Shown here: one piece after another, positions 56,226 through 64,000 of the stretch
Layout of the letters: each line of letters begins with the position of its first letter
Numbering within the stretch: the first letter of the stretch is position 1
Assembly: GCA_965226865.1 (NCBI GenBank)
Contig: CBDDEH010000004.1
Location: 1,054,001-1,118,000, forward strand
Length of the DNA: 64,000 nt
Direction: 5' to 3'
Source of the DNA: CBDDEH01 sp965226865
GTDB taxonomy: Bacteria > Chloroflexota > Dehalococcoidia > Lucifugimonadales > JAGWBF01
Translations under genes and position numbers: made by a program
Notes under the pieces: model-generated
The model's database searches: none
Told to the model about the DNA's origin: nothing
What the model saw: the letters and a program-made list of their open reading frames with translations, nothing else

Positions 56226-56732
56226 TTGGAGGTCACTGTAGAAATGATTAAGGCCCTTCGCGGGCGTACGGCGGCGGGCATCCTGGAATGTAAACAAGCT
56301 CTGCAGGACGCGGATGGTGACGAAGACCGTGCAGAACAACTTCTTAGAGAAAAGGGCCTCGCTAAAGTCGCTAAGAAAAGCGAAAGGGAAACCCGCGAAG
56401 GATTAGTCGAAGCGTATATACATACCGGTAGCAGACTTGGGGCCCTGATAGAAATAAACTGCGAGACCGACTTCGTGGCCCGAACGCCTGAGTTGAAGTC
56501 CCTGGCCCATGAGCTGGCGATGCAAGTCGCCGCCATGCCCTCCACAACTTATATAGACAAGTCGGAGATCAAGGAGGACGATACCCGTCCTCCTGAAGAG
56601 ATATGCCTGCTGGAGCAGGCTTTCATCAAAGACCCCTCCAGAACCGTGGGTGATGTGATCGGGGATGTTATAGCCAAGGTAGGAGAAAACATCAGGGCTC
56701 GACGATTCTCCCGATTCTCCCTGGGAGAATAA
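56226..56732 (+). CDS. tsf: Elongation factor Ts, short form
   Basis: Nucleotide exchange factor for EF-Tu. 168 residues, short like the Thermus type and lacking the second dimerisation subdomain and coiled coil of E. coli EF-Ts. N-terminal UBA-like helix (EMIKALRGRTAAGILECKQAL) and TDFVAR core motif (residues about 79-84) are present. TTG start at 56226 with AGGAGG at 56213-56218. 46 bases after rpsB. Confidence 0.94.
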   Translation: MEVTVEMIKALRGRTAAGILECKQALQDADGDEDRAEQLLREKGLAKVAKKSERETREGLVEAYIHTGSRLGALIEINCETDFVARTPELKSLAHELAMQVAAMPSTTYIDKSEIKEDDTRPPEEICLLEQAFIKDPSRTVGDVIGDVIAKVGENIRARRFSRFSLGE

Positions 56733-56747
56733 GAAGTCGGAGTCGGC

Positions 56748-57491
56748 GTGGCCACATTCACCTATAAGAGAGCGCTCCTAAAGCTAAGCGGGGAGTCTCT
56801 CAAAGGAGATTCAGGGTACGGGGTTGATGCTACCGCCGTCCGGTATGCGGCCGAGCAGATAAAGGAAGCCGTAAACCTGGGAATCCGCTTGGGTGTGGTG
56901 ATTGGCGGGGGCAACATCTGGCGTGGTCAGGATGGGGAAAAGCAGGGTATGGACAGGGCCACCGCCGATTACGCTGGCATGCTGGCAACGATCATAAACT
57001 CACTGGCATTGCAAGACGCCCTGGAGAAAATCGGCCTCGATACCCGCACCCAGTCCGCCATCCAGGTCCAGGCTGTATCCGAGCCGTACATACGGCGACG
57101 CGCAATTAGACACTTGGAGAAGGGAAGAGTGGTTCTTTTTGCGGGGGGTACAGGTAATCCTCACATGACCACCGACACCGCAGCCGCGCTACGGGCCATC
57201 GAGATCGGAGCCGATGTCCTTCTTATGGCCAAGAACAACGTTGATGGAGTATACGATTCCGACCCAAATAAAAACGTGGGCGCCTCAAAGTTTGACTCAT
57301 TGGACTACATGGGCGCCCTTAACCTGCGGCTGGACGTAATGGACGCAACGGCGTTGTCCCTATGCATGGACAACGAATTGCCTATCATAGTATTCGACCT
57401 ACAGGCGCCGGGGGACCTACGCCGCATACTCTCAGGAGAGACTGTGGGCACTACGATCTCTGGGAGGGTTGAAGCATGGCAGACGAAGTAA
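56748..57491 (+). CDS. pyrH: Uridylate kinase
   Basis: Phosphorylates UMP to UDP. 247 residues, normal. KLSGESLKGD at the N-terminus, VVIGGGNIWRG, GTGNPHMTTDTAAALRA, and AKNNVDGVYDSDP are typical of the amino-acid-kinase fold. GTG start at 56748. The last bases overlap the frr start by 16. Confidence 0.96.
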   Translation: MATFTYKRALLKLSGESLKGDSGYGVDATAVRYAAEQIKEAVNLGIRLGVVIGGGNIWRGQDGEKQGMDRATADYAGMLATIINSLALQDALEKIGLDTRTQSAIQVQAVSEPYIRRRAIRHLEKGRVVLFAGGTGNPHMTTDTAAALRAIEIGADVLLMAKNNVDGVYDSDPNKNVGASKFDSLDYMGALNLRLDVMDATALSLCMDNELPIIVFDLQAPGDLRRILSGETVGTTISGRVEAWQTK

Positions 57492-58060
57492 AGGAACAAA
57501 AGAGTACGGATGACGTAATTTCCAATGCCCAGTCCCGGATGAACAAAGCCGTCGAGGTCATGAAGAAGGACTTGAATGCCCTGAGAACGGGACGAGCAAC
57601 TCCCGCCCTCCTTGAGAACATCATCGTGGACTATTACGGTGTGCCGACACCGCTGAACCAGATTGCTTCCATCTCGACTCCGGAGGCCAGGCTTATCGTA
57701 ATCCAGCCCTGGGACCGCCAGGCGTTGCGGGATATCGAGAAGAGTCTGCAAACGTCGGAGTTGGGGTTCAACCCTTCTAATGATGGCAACGTTGTCAGAG
57801 TTCCCGTCCCCCCGCTGAGCGAAGAAAGGAGACGGGACCTGGTGCGTGTCCTCAAGCGTAAAATAGAGGATGGAAAAGTGGCCGTTAGAAACGTGCGCCG
57901 GGACGCCCTTGAACAGCTTCGCACCATGGAACGGAACAAGGTCATCTCCCAGGATGAGAACCGGCGCGCCCAGGATAGGCTTCAAAAGACGACTGACTCG
58001 GTTATAGCTCAGATAGACCAGGTTTCTGCCGCCAAAGAGGCAGATATCATGCAGGTCTAA
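57476..58060 (+). CDS. frr: Ribosome recycling factor
   Basis: Splits post-termination ribosomes together with EF-G. 194 residues, normal. MNKAVEVMKKDLNALRTGRATPALLENIIVDYYG, then LVRVLKRKIEDGKVAVRNVRRDA, matches the two-domain family. ATG at 57476 lies within the pyrH end, which indicates translational coupling. Confidence 0.96.
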   Translation: MADEVKEQKSTDDVISNAQSRMNKAVEVMKKDLNALRTGRATPALLENIIVDYYGVPTPLNQIASISTPEARLIVIQPWDRQALRDIEKSLQTSELGFNPSNDGNVVRVPVPPLSEERRRDLVRVLKRKIEDGKVAVRNVRRDALEQLRTMERNKVISQDENRRAQDRLQKTTDSVIAQIDQVSAAKEADIMQV

Positions 58061-58076
58061 GAGCCGATCAGACTAC

Positions 58077-58829
58077 ATGCGCTTAAACGTCGAACCCAAA
58101 CCGCACACTGTCATAGATGGCCTTCAGAGACCTCGCCACGTCGCCATCATCATGGATGGCAATGGTCGCTGGGCAAAGAGCAAAGGGCTGGCCCGCCTGC
58201 AAGGCCATCGAGCTGGCGTCGATAACGTACGACCTGTGCTAGAGTCCCTTTTGAACCATGGCGTGGAATTCGTCACCATTTATGCATTTTCGACGGAAAA
58301 CTGGAACCGCCCGCTCCCCGAAGTAGAAGGGCTGCTGGGCATCCTCCGCGACGCGATCCACCGAGAGACAGTCGCGCTCCACGAAAGAGGGGTGCGGATA
58401 CTGCATCTGGGTAGGACCGATCGGTTATCACCCCAGCTTCAAGAGGCCGTAATTTACGCGCAGGACCTCACCAAGAATAACGACTCGATAACTTTAAGTG
58501 TGGCCTTCGATTACGGTGGCAGAGGGGAGATACTGGAAGCGGTAAAGCAGATTATCCGCGACGGAATAAGTCCCGAGGTGCTGGACGAGGACCTCTTCAG
58601 GACCTATTTGTACACCAACGGCCTGCCGGACCCGGACCTTATCATCCGCACCGGAGGTGAGTTGCGCCTCAGCAACTTCCTTCTATGGCAATCCGCGTAT
58701 AGTGAGTATTATCAGACGCAGACTCTATGGCCCGACTTTGGCGAGGAAGATATAGCAGGGGCTATAGAATCTTTCAGCAACAGACAGAGACGGTTCGGGA
58801 CCCTCAACCCTGAGGACTACTCAGCCTGA
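58077..58829 (+). CDS. uppS: Isoprenyl transferase (undecaprenyl diphosphate synthase)
   Basis: cis-Prenyltransferase that makes the C55 lipid carrier for envelope polymers. 250 residues. HVAIIMDGNGRWAKSKG has the catalytic Asp; FSTENWNRP, FDYGGRGEI and IRTGGELRLSNFLLWQSAYSEYY complete the family set. 16 bases after frr and 20 before cdsA. Confidence 0.95.
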   Translation: MRLNVEPKPHTVIDGLQRPRHVAIIMDGNGRWAKSKGLARLQGHRAGVDNVRPVLESLLNHGVEFVTIYAFSTENWNRPLPEVEGLLGILRDAIHRETVALHERGVRILHLGRTDRLSPQLQEAVIYAQDLTKNNDSITLSVAFDYGGRGEILEAVKQIIRDGISPEVLDEDLFRTYLYTNGLPDPDLIIRTGGELRLSNFLLWQSAYSEYYQTQTLWPDFGEEDIAGAIESFSNRQRRFGTLNPEDYSA

Positions 58830-58849
58830 TATTAAACGAAGGCTGAAAC

Positions 58850-59659
58850 TTGACCCGTCGAATCCTTACGGTCTTGGTAGCTCTCCCGGTTCTCATTGCC
58901 GCCGTATGGTTCGGATTCCCCTATCTCCCGATACTCGTGGCTGCGGCTGCGGCGATCGGACTCGCTGAGTACTACAGGCTATCGCCAGGATTGAGGAGCC
59001 CTGTCCTATTGGCTATCGGTGGTTTATGGACCCTTTCGTTCGTGGCTGCCGGACAGCTAGCCGACCCATGGTACGATTTCGCCCCTCATTTCGTGTTGGG
59101 AGCGGGCCTCCTGCTGGCTCTGCCCACGCTGGCGCTTAATAGAAGCCCTCGTTTCTGGGCGCTGGCAGTCATCGGGCCAATCTACGTTGGTTTTCTGCTG
59201 GCCCATGGGTTGATGTTGCGTGAGTTAGACGGCCAATCCGATCTGGGAAGAGACTGGCTTCTGTTTACCCTGATCATCATATTCGCGAACGATACTGGAG
59301 CTTACGTTATCGGCAGGGCAGCCGGGAAAACACCCATGGCTCCGGTCATAAGCCCCAAAAAGACGTGGGAAGGCTCCATTGGTGGATTCCTGTCGGCGGT
59401 TGGCGTCGCCTTGGTATTGGGAACTATACTAGAATTGGAGGTACCTATATGGCAAAGCGGCCTAATAGGGGTTGCTATAGGAATACTCTCACAGGCGGGT
59501 GACCTAGCCGAATCCCGACTGAAAAGGGCCGCTAACGTTAAGGACACCGGAACGCTTCTGCCTGGGCATGGAGGTGTCCTGGATAGAATGGACTCGATTG
59601 TATTGGCCATACCGGTCGTGTATTATCTTGTTGCGTTCGCACTAAGGCCTGCAAGCTGA
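58850..59659 (+). CDS. cdsA: Phosphatidate cytidylyltransferase
   Basis: Makes CDP-diacylglycerol, precursor of membrane phospholipids. 269 residues, about eight hydrophobic helices. The C-terminal signature is SPKKTWEGSIGGFL ... SQAGDLAESRLKRAANVKDTG ... LPGHGGVLDRMDS. TTG start at 58850, preceded by GAAGG. Follows uppS. Confidence 0.93.
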   Translation: MTRRILTVLVALPVLIAAVWFGFPYLPILVAAAAAIGLAEYYRLSPGLRSPVLLAIGGLWTLSFVAAGQLADPWYDFAPHFVLGAGLLLALPTLALNRSPRFWALAVIGPIYVGFLLAHGLMLRELDGQSDLGRDWLLFTLIIIFANDTGAYVIGRAAGKTPMAPVISPKKTWEGSIGGFLSAVGVALVLGTILELEVPIWQSGLIGVAIGILSQAGDLAESRLKRAANVKDTGTLLPGHGGVLDRMDSIVLAIPVVYYLVAFALRPAS

Positions 59660-59690
59660 ACATCCGACCAGGCGCAAAGGTTATGAATCC

Positions 59691-60833
59691 ATGAGAGGAC
59701 TGGTAGTACTTGGGTCCACTGGGTCAATAGGACGTCAGACCCTGGATATCGTGAGGTCCTTCCCCAGCGAGTTCCGCGTCGTCGGACTGGCGGCCGGAAG
59801 AAACCTGGACCTGCTTGCTCGGCAGATAGAAGAATTCAATCCCAAGTTGGCTTGTTGCTCATCTCCAGAAGGCAACACATCCCTTCCTGATAGCGTTACG
59901 TACTGTCCAATGGAAGAGATGGTCTGCCAGCCAGACGTAGACATTGTTATGGCCGCGACAGTGGGCAGCGCCGGACTGAGGCCCACTTTGAAGGCCCTCG
60001 AGAACAAAAAGGCCGTAGCGCTAGCCAACAAAGAAGTTATCATCATGGGTGGCGAGATGCTGATGTCCCTCGTCGAACGAAACGGCGCTTCCCTCCTGCC
60101 GGTGGATAGTGAGCCCAGCGCCATATGGCAGTGCCTTCAAGGAGAGAACCAGGCCATCAGGCGCATCATCATAACCGCGTCAGGTGGCCCCTTCCGCACG
60201 ATTCCAACCGAAGAAATGGAGCACGTGACACCGGAACAGGCGCTTAAGCATCCAACCTGGAAGATGGGTGACAAGATTACCGTCGACTCGGCGACTCTTA
60301 TGAACAAGGCCTTCGAAGTCATCGAAGCCCGATGGCTTTTCGACATGCCCTGGGAGAACATCGAGGTGGTTCTTCATCCGCAAAGCATCATCCACTCCAT
60401 GGTGGAGTTCGCCGATGGCTCGGTCAAAGCGCAGATGGGGCCTCCTGATATGCGGCTGCCGATCCAGTACGCCATGTTCAACACAACCCGGCTCGGCAAC
60501 GAGCTTATTCCCAGATTGGATACGACTATCCCCCATTCTTTCGACTTCCAACCAATGGACAACGGACGCTACCCGTGCTTCACCCTCGCAGTCGAGGCTG
60601 GTGAAAAGGGCAGCACATACCCTACCGCTTTGAGTGCCGCGGACGAGGTGGCGGTGGGGCTCTTCCTGGACCGCAAGATCGGGTTTATGGACATCTACCG
60701 GACATTGCACACAGTCCTGGAGGAACATATCCCTGCTAGCGATCGTCCTACATTAGAGGACATACTGGACACGGACGAATGGGCCAGGCGGCGTGCCCAC
60801 GAAGTGGCGTCCGCTTTGCCCAGCCTACGGTGA
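59691..60833 (+). CDS. dxr: 1-deoxy-D-xylulose 5-phosphate reductoisomerase
   Basis: Second step of the MEP isoprenoid pathway, NADPH-dependent. 380 residues. LGSTGSIGRQTLDIV (NADPH fold), ANKEVIIMGG, VDSEPSAIWQCLQGE with metal-binding Asp and Glu, and HPTWKMGDKITVDSATLMNKAFEVIEARWLFD. 31 bases after cdsA. Confidence 0.96.
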   Translation: MRGLVVLGSTGSIGRQTLDIVRSFPSEFRVVGLAAGRNLDLLARQIEEFNPKLACCSSPEGNTSLPDSVTYCPMEEMVCQPDVDIVMAATVGSAGLRPTLKALENKKAVALANKEVIIMGGEMLMSLVERNGASLLPVDSEPSAIWQCLQGENQAIRRIIITASGGPFRTIPTEEMEHVTPEQALKHPTWKMGDKITVDSATLMNKAFEVIEARWLFDMPWENIEVVLHPQSIIHSMVEFADGSVKAQMGPPDMRLPIQYAMFNTTRLGNELIPRLDTTIPHSFDFQPMDNGRYPCFTLAVEAGEKGSTYPTALSAADEVAVGLFLDRKIGFMDIYRTLHTVLEEHIPASDRPTLEDILDTDEWARRRAHEVASALPSLR

Positions 60834-60840
60834 GAACAGC

Positions 60841-61893
60841 ATGGATGTAATCGTCACTTTATTAGAGTTCCTAGGAATATTGGCTGTAGTGGTCGTTGTG
60901 CATGAGTTCGGCCACTTCGCGACAGCCAAAGCCTTCGGTATTCAGGTAAACGAGTTCGCCTTCGGCTTCCCGCCCAAGCTTCTCGGATTCCGGAAGGGTG
61001 AAACTGTCTATACCATAAATCTGATACCCATTGGGGGGTTTGTGAAGCTGGAGGGAGAGAACGACCCCACCAAGCCTCGTAGTCTGGCCAGCAAGGGGGC
61101 CGGTACTCGCTTTCTTGTCCTGGTGGCAGGCCCATTCATGAACGCCGTACTTGCAGTGGTACTTTTGGCCGGCCTGTTCATGTTCACGGAGGACGAGATT
61201 CGCATAGCAGCGATCGCTACTGACTCTCCGGCCGAGAGGGCCGGCGTGCAGCCAGATGACATCATCCTGGAGATCGACGGCGTCGCTGTTGACGAATTCG
61301 ACGAGCTAGCGGATCAGATCAACCTCAATCGCGGAAGAGAAATCGAATGGCTAATCCGACAGGAGGGCGTCGAAAAGACTGTCCGGTTAATACCGAGGGT
61401 TGACCCACCCGAGGGTCAAGGTGCGACCGGAATAAGCGTCCAGATTATCGGCAGGCAACAGGGGTCTCCCGTGCGACCTCCCTGGGAGGCGCTAGGCCTT
61501 GGATTTGACCGTACGTGGTTTGCTTCGACTGAGATCAAGAACGAAGTCGGCGATTGGTTCTCAGGAGGTGAGACGCCGGAGTTCGCTGGTCCTGTGGGTA
61601 TCGCCCAAGTTACCGGCGAGATCACTAGAGAGGCAGGTCTAATATCTCTGGTACCACTGGCAGCCCTCTTTAGCTTGTGGGTTGGCATTTTTAACATTTT
61701 GCCTTTCCCAGCATTGGACGGTGGGCGCATTTTATTCGTGGTCATAGAGCTGGCACGCCGTGGAAAGCGAGTCCCTCCGGAAAAAGAGGCCTTGGTGCAC
61801 CTTGTCGGGTTTATGTTTCTAATAGCAATGTTGATAGCAATCACCTACAATGACATAGTGAGGATAGTCGAAGGGGGTAGTCTGCTCCCATAA
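60841..61893 (+). CDS. rseP: Site-2 intramembrane metalloprotease RseP
   Basis: Zinc protease that cuts membrane-anchored regulators. 350 residues from ATG 60841; an upstream in-frame TTG/GTG start would lie inside dxr. H21-E-F-G-H25 is the zinc motif in the first helix; one PDZ domain (about 110-190, SPAERAGVQPDDIILEIDG); NILPFPALDGGRILFV holds the third ligand Asp; last helix at about 320-340. 7 bases after dxr. Confidence 0.94.
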   Translation: MDVIVTLLEFLGILAVVVVVHEFGHFATAKAFGIQVNEFAFGFPPKLLGFRKGETVYTINLIPIGGFVKLEGENDPTKPRSLASKGAGTRFLVLVAGPFMNAVLAVVLLAGLFMFTEDEIRIAAIATDSPAERAGVQPDDIILEIDGVAVDEFDELADQINLNRGREIEWLIRQEGVEKTVRLIPRVDPPEGQGATGISVQIIGRQQGSPVRPPWEALGLGFDRTWFASTEIKNEVGDWFSGGETPEFAGPVGIAQVTGEITREAGLISLVPLAALFSLWVGIFNILPFPALDGGRILFVVIELARRGKRVPPEKEALVHLVGFMFLIAMLIAITYNDIVRIVEGGSLLP

Positions 61894-61951
61894 TTGATAG
61901 ATATGGGCACGTTTCGAGGTAGGAGATGTTGGTAGCGTCCGATTTCAACGC

Positions 61952-62248
61952 ATGGAAGCTCTCGTGGATACTGGAGCTACTTACCCCGCAATTCCTCGAG
62001 ATGTACTGACCAGCCTTGGCTATAGACCGATCGAGCGCCGCCCTTTTAAACTGGCAGATGATCGAATAGTTGAATACGACGTAGGCGTGGTTTCTTTAAG
62101 GCTTGATGGTCGGACTCTTCCAGTGGTGTGCGTCTTTGGAGATGAAGGCAGCGAGCCACTTCTGGGCGCGGCAGCCCTTGAAAACTTCCTGCTAGCGACA
62201 GACCCAGTAAATACGCAGCTCGTACCTGTCGCGGGAAGGTTGATGTAG
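61952..62248 (+). CDS. Clan AA aspartic protease-like protein, N-terminus possibly shifted
   Basis: Retroviral-protease-like single-domain protein. ALVDTGATYPAIP (residues 3-15) is the catalytic Asp motif, and LLGAAALENFLL near the end completes the fold. 98 residues from ATG 61952; members usually carry about 15-20 more residues. Just upstream an ATG at 61903 reads MGTFR in one frame and EVGDVGSVRFQRMEALVDTG in the other, as if the first codons had been cut off by an indel near 61915. Between rseP and ispG. Confidence 0.72.
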   Translation: MEALVDTGATYPAIPRDVLTSLGYRPIERRPFKLADDRIVEYDVGVVSLRLDGRTLPVVCVFGDEGSEPLLGAAALENFLLATDPVNTQLVPVAGRLM

Positions 62249-62298
62249 CTGTGGTGGAAAGACTTCCCCACGAAACCACATAACGAGGAGTAGTTAAC

Positions 62299-63444
62299 TT
62301 GCCTAATCGCCGGGTGACCAAGCCGATCTATGTGGGAGACGTCAAGGTTGGTGGAGACGCGAACATCGCGGTCCAGTCGATGACCAAGACCGACACACGG
62401 GACGTCAAGGCCACCGTTGACCAGATAAAGGGACTTGAAGAGGCAGGCTGCGAGATCATCCGTGTTGCCGTCCCGGACATGGAGGCGGCGAAGGCTATCC
62501 CCGAGATCAAGAAGCAGATCGATATCCCCCTCGTGGCGGACATCCACTTCCACTATCAACTCGCCCTGGAAGCCATCGAGGGCGGCGTGGATATGCTCAG
62601 GCTCAATCCTGGTAACATCAGGGACCCCCAAAAGGTCAAGACTGTTGTCACGGCGGCCAAGGAACGTCAGATTCCCATTCGCATCGGCGTGAACTTTGGA
62701 AGCCTGCCTCCCGTAGGGGGCATCGGCAAGACCGGCGGTTTCTCCAGGCACCTGGACATGGTAAACAAGCTTCCAAAGGCAGAACAGACCGTCGAAGGCG
62801 AGTACGGCGTCGTGGACCACATGGTAGCCACAGCGTTGTGGGAGATAGGATTGCTTGAGGCATTGGACTTCGACCTGATCAAGATTTCGGTCAAAGCCTT
62901 CGATGTTCCCACGACGGTAAAGGCTTACAGGACCATCGCCGGGTTGGTGCCATACCCGCTCCACCTGGGTGTCACCGAGGCGGGCACAGTTAAATCCGGC
63001 TCGGTTAGGACTGCGGTGGGCCTTGGTCTACTTCTGTACGAGGGTATCGGCGACACCATAAGAGTTTCGCTCAGCGGAGACCCCCGCGAAGAGGTAAGGG
63101 CAGGTTTCGATATCCTGAAGTCCCTGAACCTGAGAGAGCGCGGAACAACGTTGATAGCCTGCCCAAGCTGCGGCAGGGCCGATGTGGACGTTATCAAACT
63201 GGCCAACACAGTCGACGAGATGCTTAAGAAGATCAAGAGTAACGTCACGGTGGCCGTCATGGGTTGCGAGGTAAACGGCCCGGGAGAGGCCAAGGACGCC
63301 GACGTCGGGATCGCCGCAGGGGCGGGCAGGGCCGTGATTTTCCGGAAAGGGCAGAAGACTCGGATAGTAGCCGAAGACGAGATGATAACCGCTCTGATGG
63401 AAGAGGTGGAATCGGTGGCCGCCGCTACCGGCAAAAGCCAGTAA
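62299..63444 (+). CDS. ispG: (E)-4-hydroxy-3-methylbut-2-enyl-diphosphate synthase
   Basis: Penultimate step of the MEP pathway, [4Fe-4S] enzyme. 381 residues. VGGDANIAVQSMTKTDTRD at the start, RLNPGNIRD, and the cluster cysteines in ACPSCGRADVD and VMGCEVNGPGEAKDADVGIA. TTG start at 62299 after a GAGGAG site. Followed 42 bases later by proS. Confidence 0.96.
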   Translation: MPNRRVTKPIYVGDVKVGGDANIAVQSMTKTDTRDVKATVDQIKGLEEAGCEIIRVAVPDMEAAKAIPEIKKQIDIPLVADIHFHYQLALEAIEGGVDMLRLNPGNIRDPQKVKTVVTAAKERQIPIRIGVNFGSLPPVGGIGKTGGFSRHLDMVNKLPKAEQTVEGEYGVVDHMVATALWEIGLLEALDFDLIKISVKAFDVPTTVKAYRTIAGLVPYPLHLGVTEAGTVKSGSVRTAVGLGLLLYEGIGDTIRVSLSGDPREEVRAGFDILKSLNLRERGTTLIACPSCGRADVDVIKLANTVDEMLKKIKSNVTVAVMGCEVNGPGEAKDADVGIAAGAGRAVIFRKGQKTRIVAEDEMITALMEEVESVAAATGKSQ

Positions 63445-63486
63445 TTGCGCTTCTCCATTCCCGTCGCGTTATACTGAGACCTCACT

Positions 63487-64000
63487 ATGCGCCTGACTCA
63501 ACTTTTGTCCAAGACCATGCGTTCCGAGCCTGCTGAGGCTGAAACAGCAAGCCACCGCCTTATGCTCAAGGCGGGGATGATTCAGCAAGTGGCCTCCGGC
63601 GTATACAGCTACCTTCCCCTGGCCTGGCGTTCGCTCCGCAAAATAGAAGCCATCATACGTGATGGGATGGATACCGCGGGCGGCCAGGAGATCCGAATGC
63701 CGGTGCTTCAACCTATAGAGATATGGGAGCAGACCGGCAGACGTAGCGCCTTTGGCGAAAACCTTTTCACGTTGGAAGACCGTCGTGGACGACCATTGGT
63801 GCTGGCTCCGACCCACGAGGAGGTCATCACCAACATCCTGCGAGCCAGCGTCCAGAGCTACCGAGATCTGCCGGTGCTCGTGTACCAGATACAAACCAAG
63901 TTTCGAGATGAGCCGCGCCCCAGGGCAGGGCTGATAAGGGTGCGGGAATTCGACATGAAGGACGCTTACAGCTTTAGCGCAGACGAAGAAAGCCTGGGGG
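63487..64000 (+). CDS. proS: Prolyl-tRNA synthetase, 3' end outside window
   Basis: Charges tRNA-Pro. The first 171 codons are present: MRLTQLLSKTMRSEPAEAETASHRLMLKAGMIQQVASGVYSYLPL is the class II bacterial ProRS N-terminus, then LVLAPTHEEVIT (motif 2 region) and TKFRDEPRPRAGLIRVREFDMKDAYSF. ATG at 63487. The gene runs off the right edge. Confidence 0.95.
   Translation, partial: MRLTQLLSKTMRSEPAEAETASHRLMLKAGMIQQVASGVYSYLPLAWRSLRKIEAIIRDGMDTAGGQEIRMPVLQPIEIWEQTGRRSAFGENLFTLEDRRGRPLVLAPTHEEVITNILRASVQSYRDLPVLVYQIQTKFRDEPRPRAGLIRVREFDMKDAYSFSADEESLG

Overview
This 64 kb window is bacterial chromosome, most likely from a member of the Chloroflexota (Dehalococcoidia / SAR202-like). The basis is gene content and order: rpsB-tsf(short)-pyrH-frr-uppS-cdsA-dxr-rseP-ispG-proS, serA next to a DUF1015 gene, a DUF2298 (Chlor_Arch_YYY) giant membrane protein, and several family III CoA-transferases and MaoC-type hydratases. 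This is inference; no rRNA or tRNA gene was found.

Layout. 1-5.2 kb (+): ribF end, tyrS, class V aminotransferase and serA (serine synthesis), coiled-coil protein. 5.2-15.9 kb (-): DUF2298/glycosyltransferase fusion, two CaiB/BaiF CoA-transferases, two MaoC-like hydratases and DUF1015, tightly packed. 16-22.5 kb: a large exported surface protein (beta-helix, TSP3 calcium repeats, prealbumin-like repeats, coiled-coil stalk) broken into six pieces, then short-repeat elements and a terminase remnant. 22.9-25.8 kb (-): TIGR00725 protein, enolase, GAPDH. 25.9-35.8 kb: a GAF/TPR-like 901-residue protein (-) divergent from a + strand cluster with DUF3592, coiled-coil membrane protein, TelA, a membrane protein built from short helical repeats, and a solute-binding/VWA protein. 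36-47.5 kb (-): a nuoABCD-HIJKLMN complex I operon without nuoEFG, in which nuoD carries an IS1380-type insertion, nuoL lacks its 5' part and nuoA, nuoD, nuoM and nuoN are frameshifted. 47.6-49.6 kb: an intact second IS. 49.7-55 kb: ispH and small genes (zinc ribbons, RuvC-like, lipoprotein, dCTP deaminase/dUTPase-like). 55-64 kb (+): ribosomal/translation, isoprenoid and envelope genes running into proS.

The most striking pattern is that frameshifts are strongly clustered. About 20 small indels fall in the surface protein, the TelA/VWA cluster, complex I, the IS1380 copy and one lipoprotein, while roughly 35 kb of metabolic and housekeeping genes (including 901- and 1522-codon frames) is intact. 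With an IS in nuoD and a truncated nuoL this reads as real decay of complex I and of accessory loci, but many of the indels lie in G/C homopolymers, so sequencing error has to be excluded with reads.

Other structure: a family of 190-240 bp MITE-like elements with TCGACCATCCC ends, REP-like short palindromes (one inserted in frame inside a transposase), a 175 bp inverted-repeat element whose ends resemble those of the 47.6 kb IS, and a perfect 16 bp hairpin in the rpsB leader.
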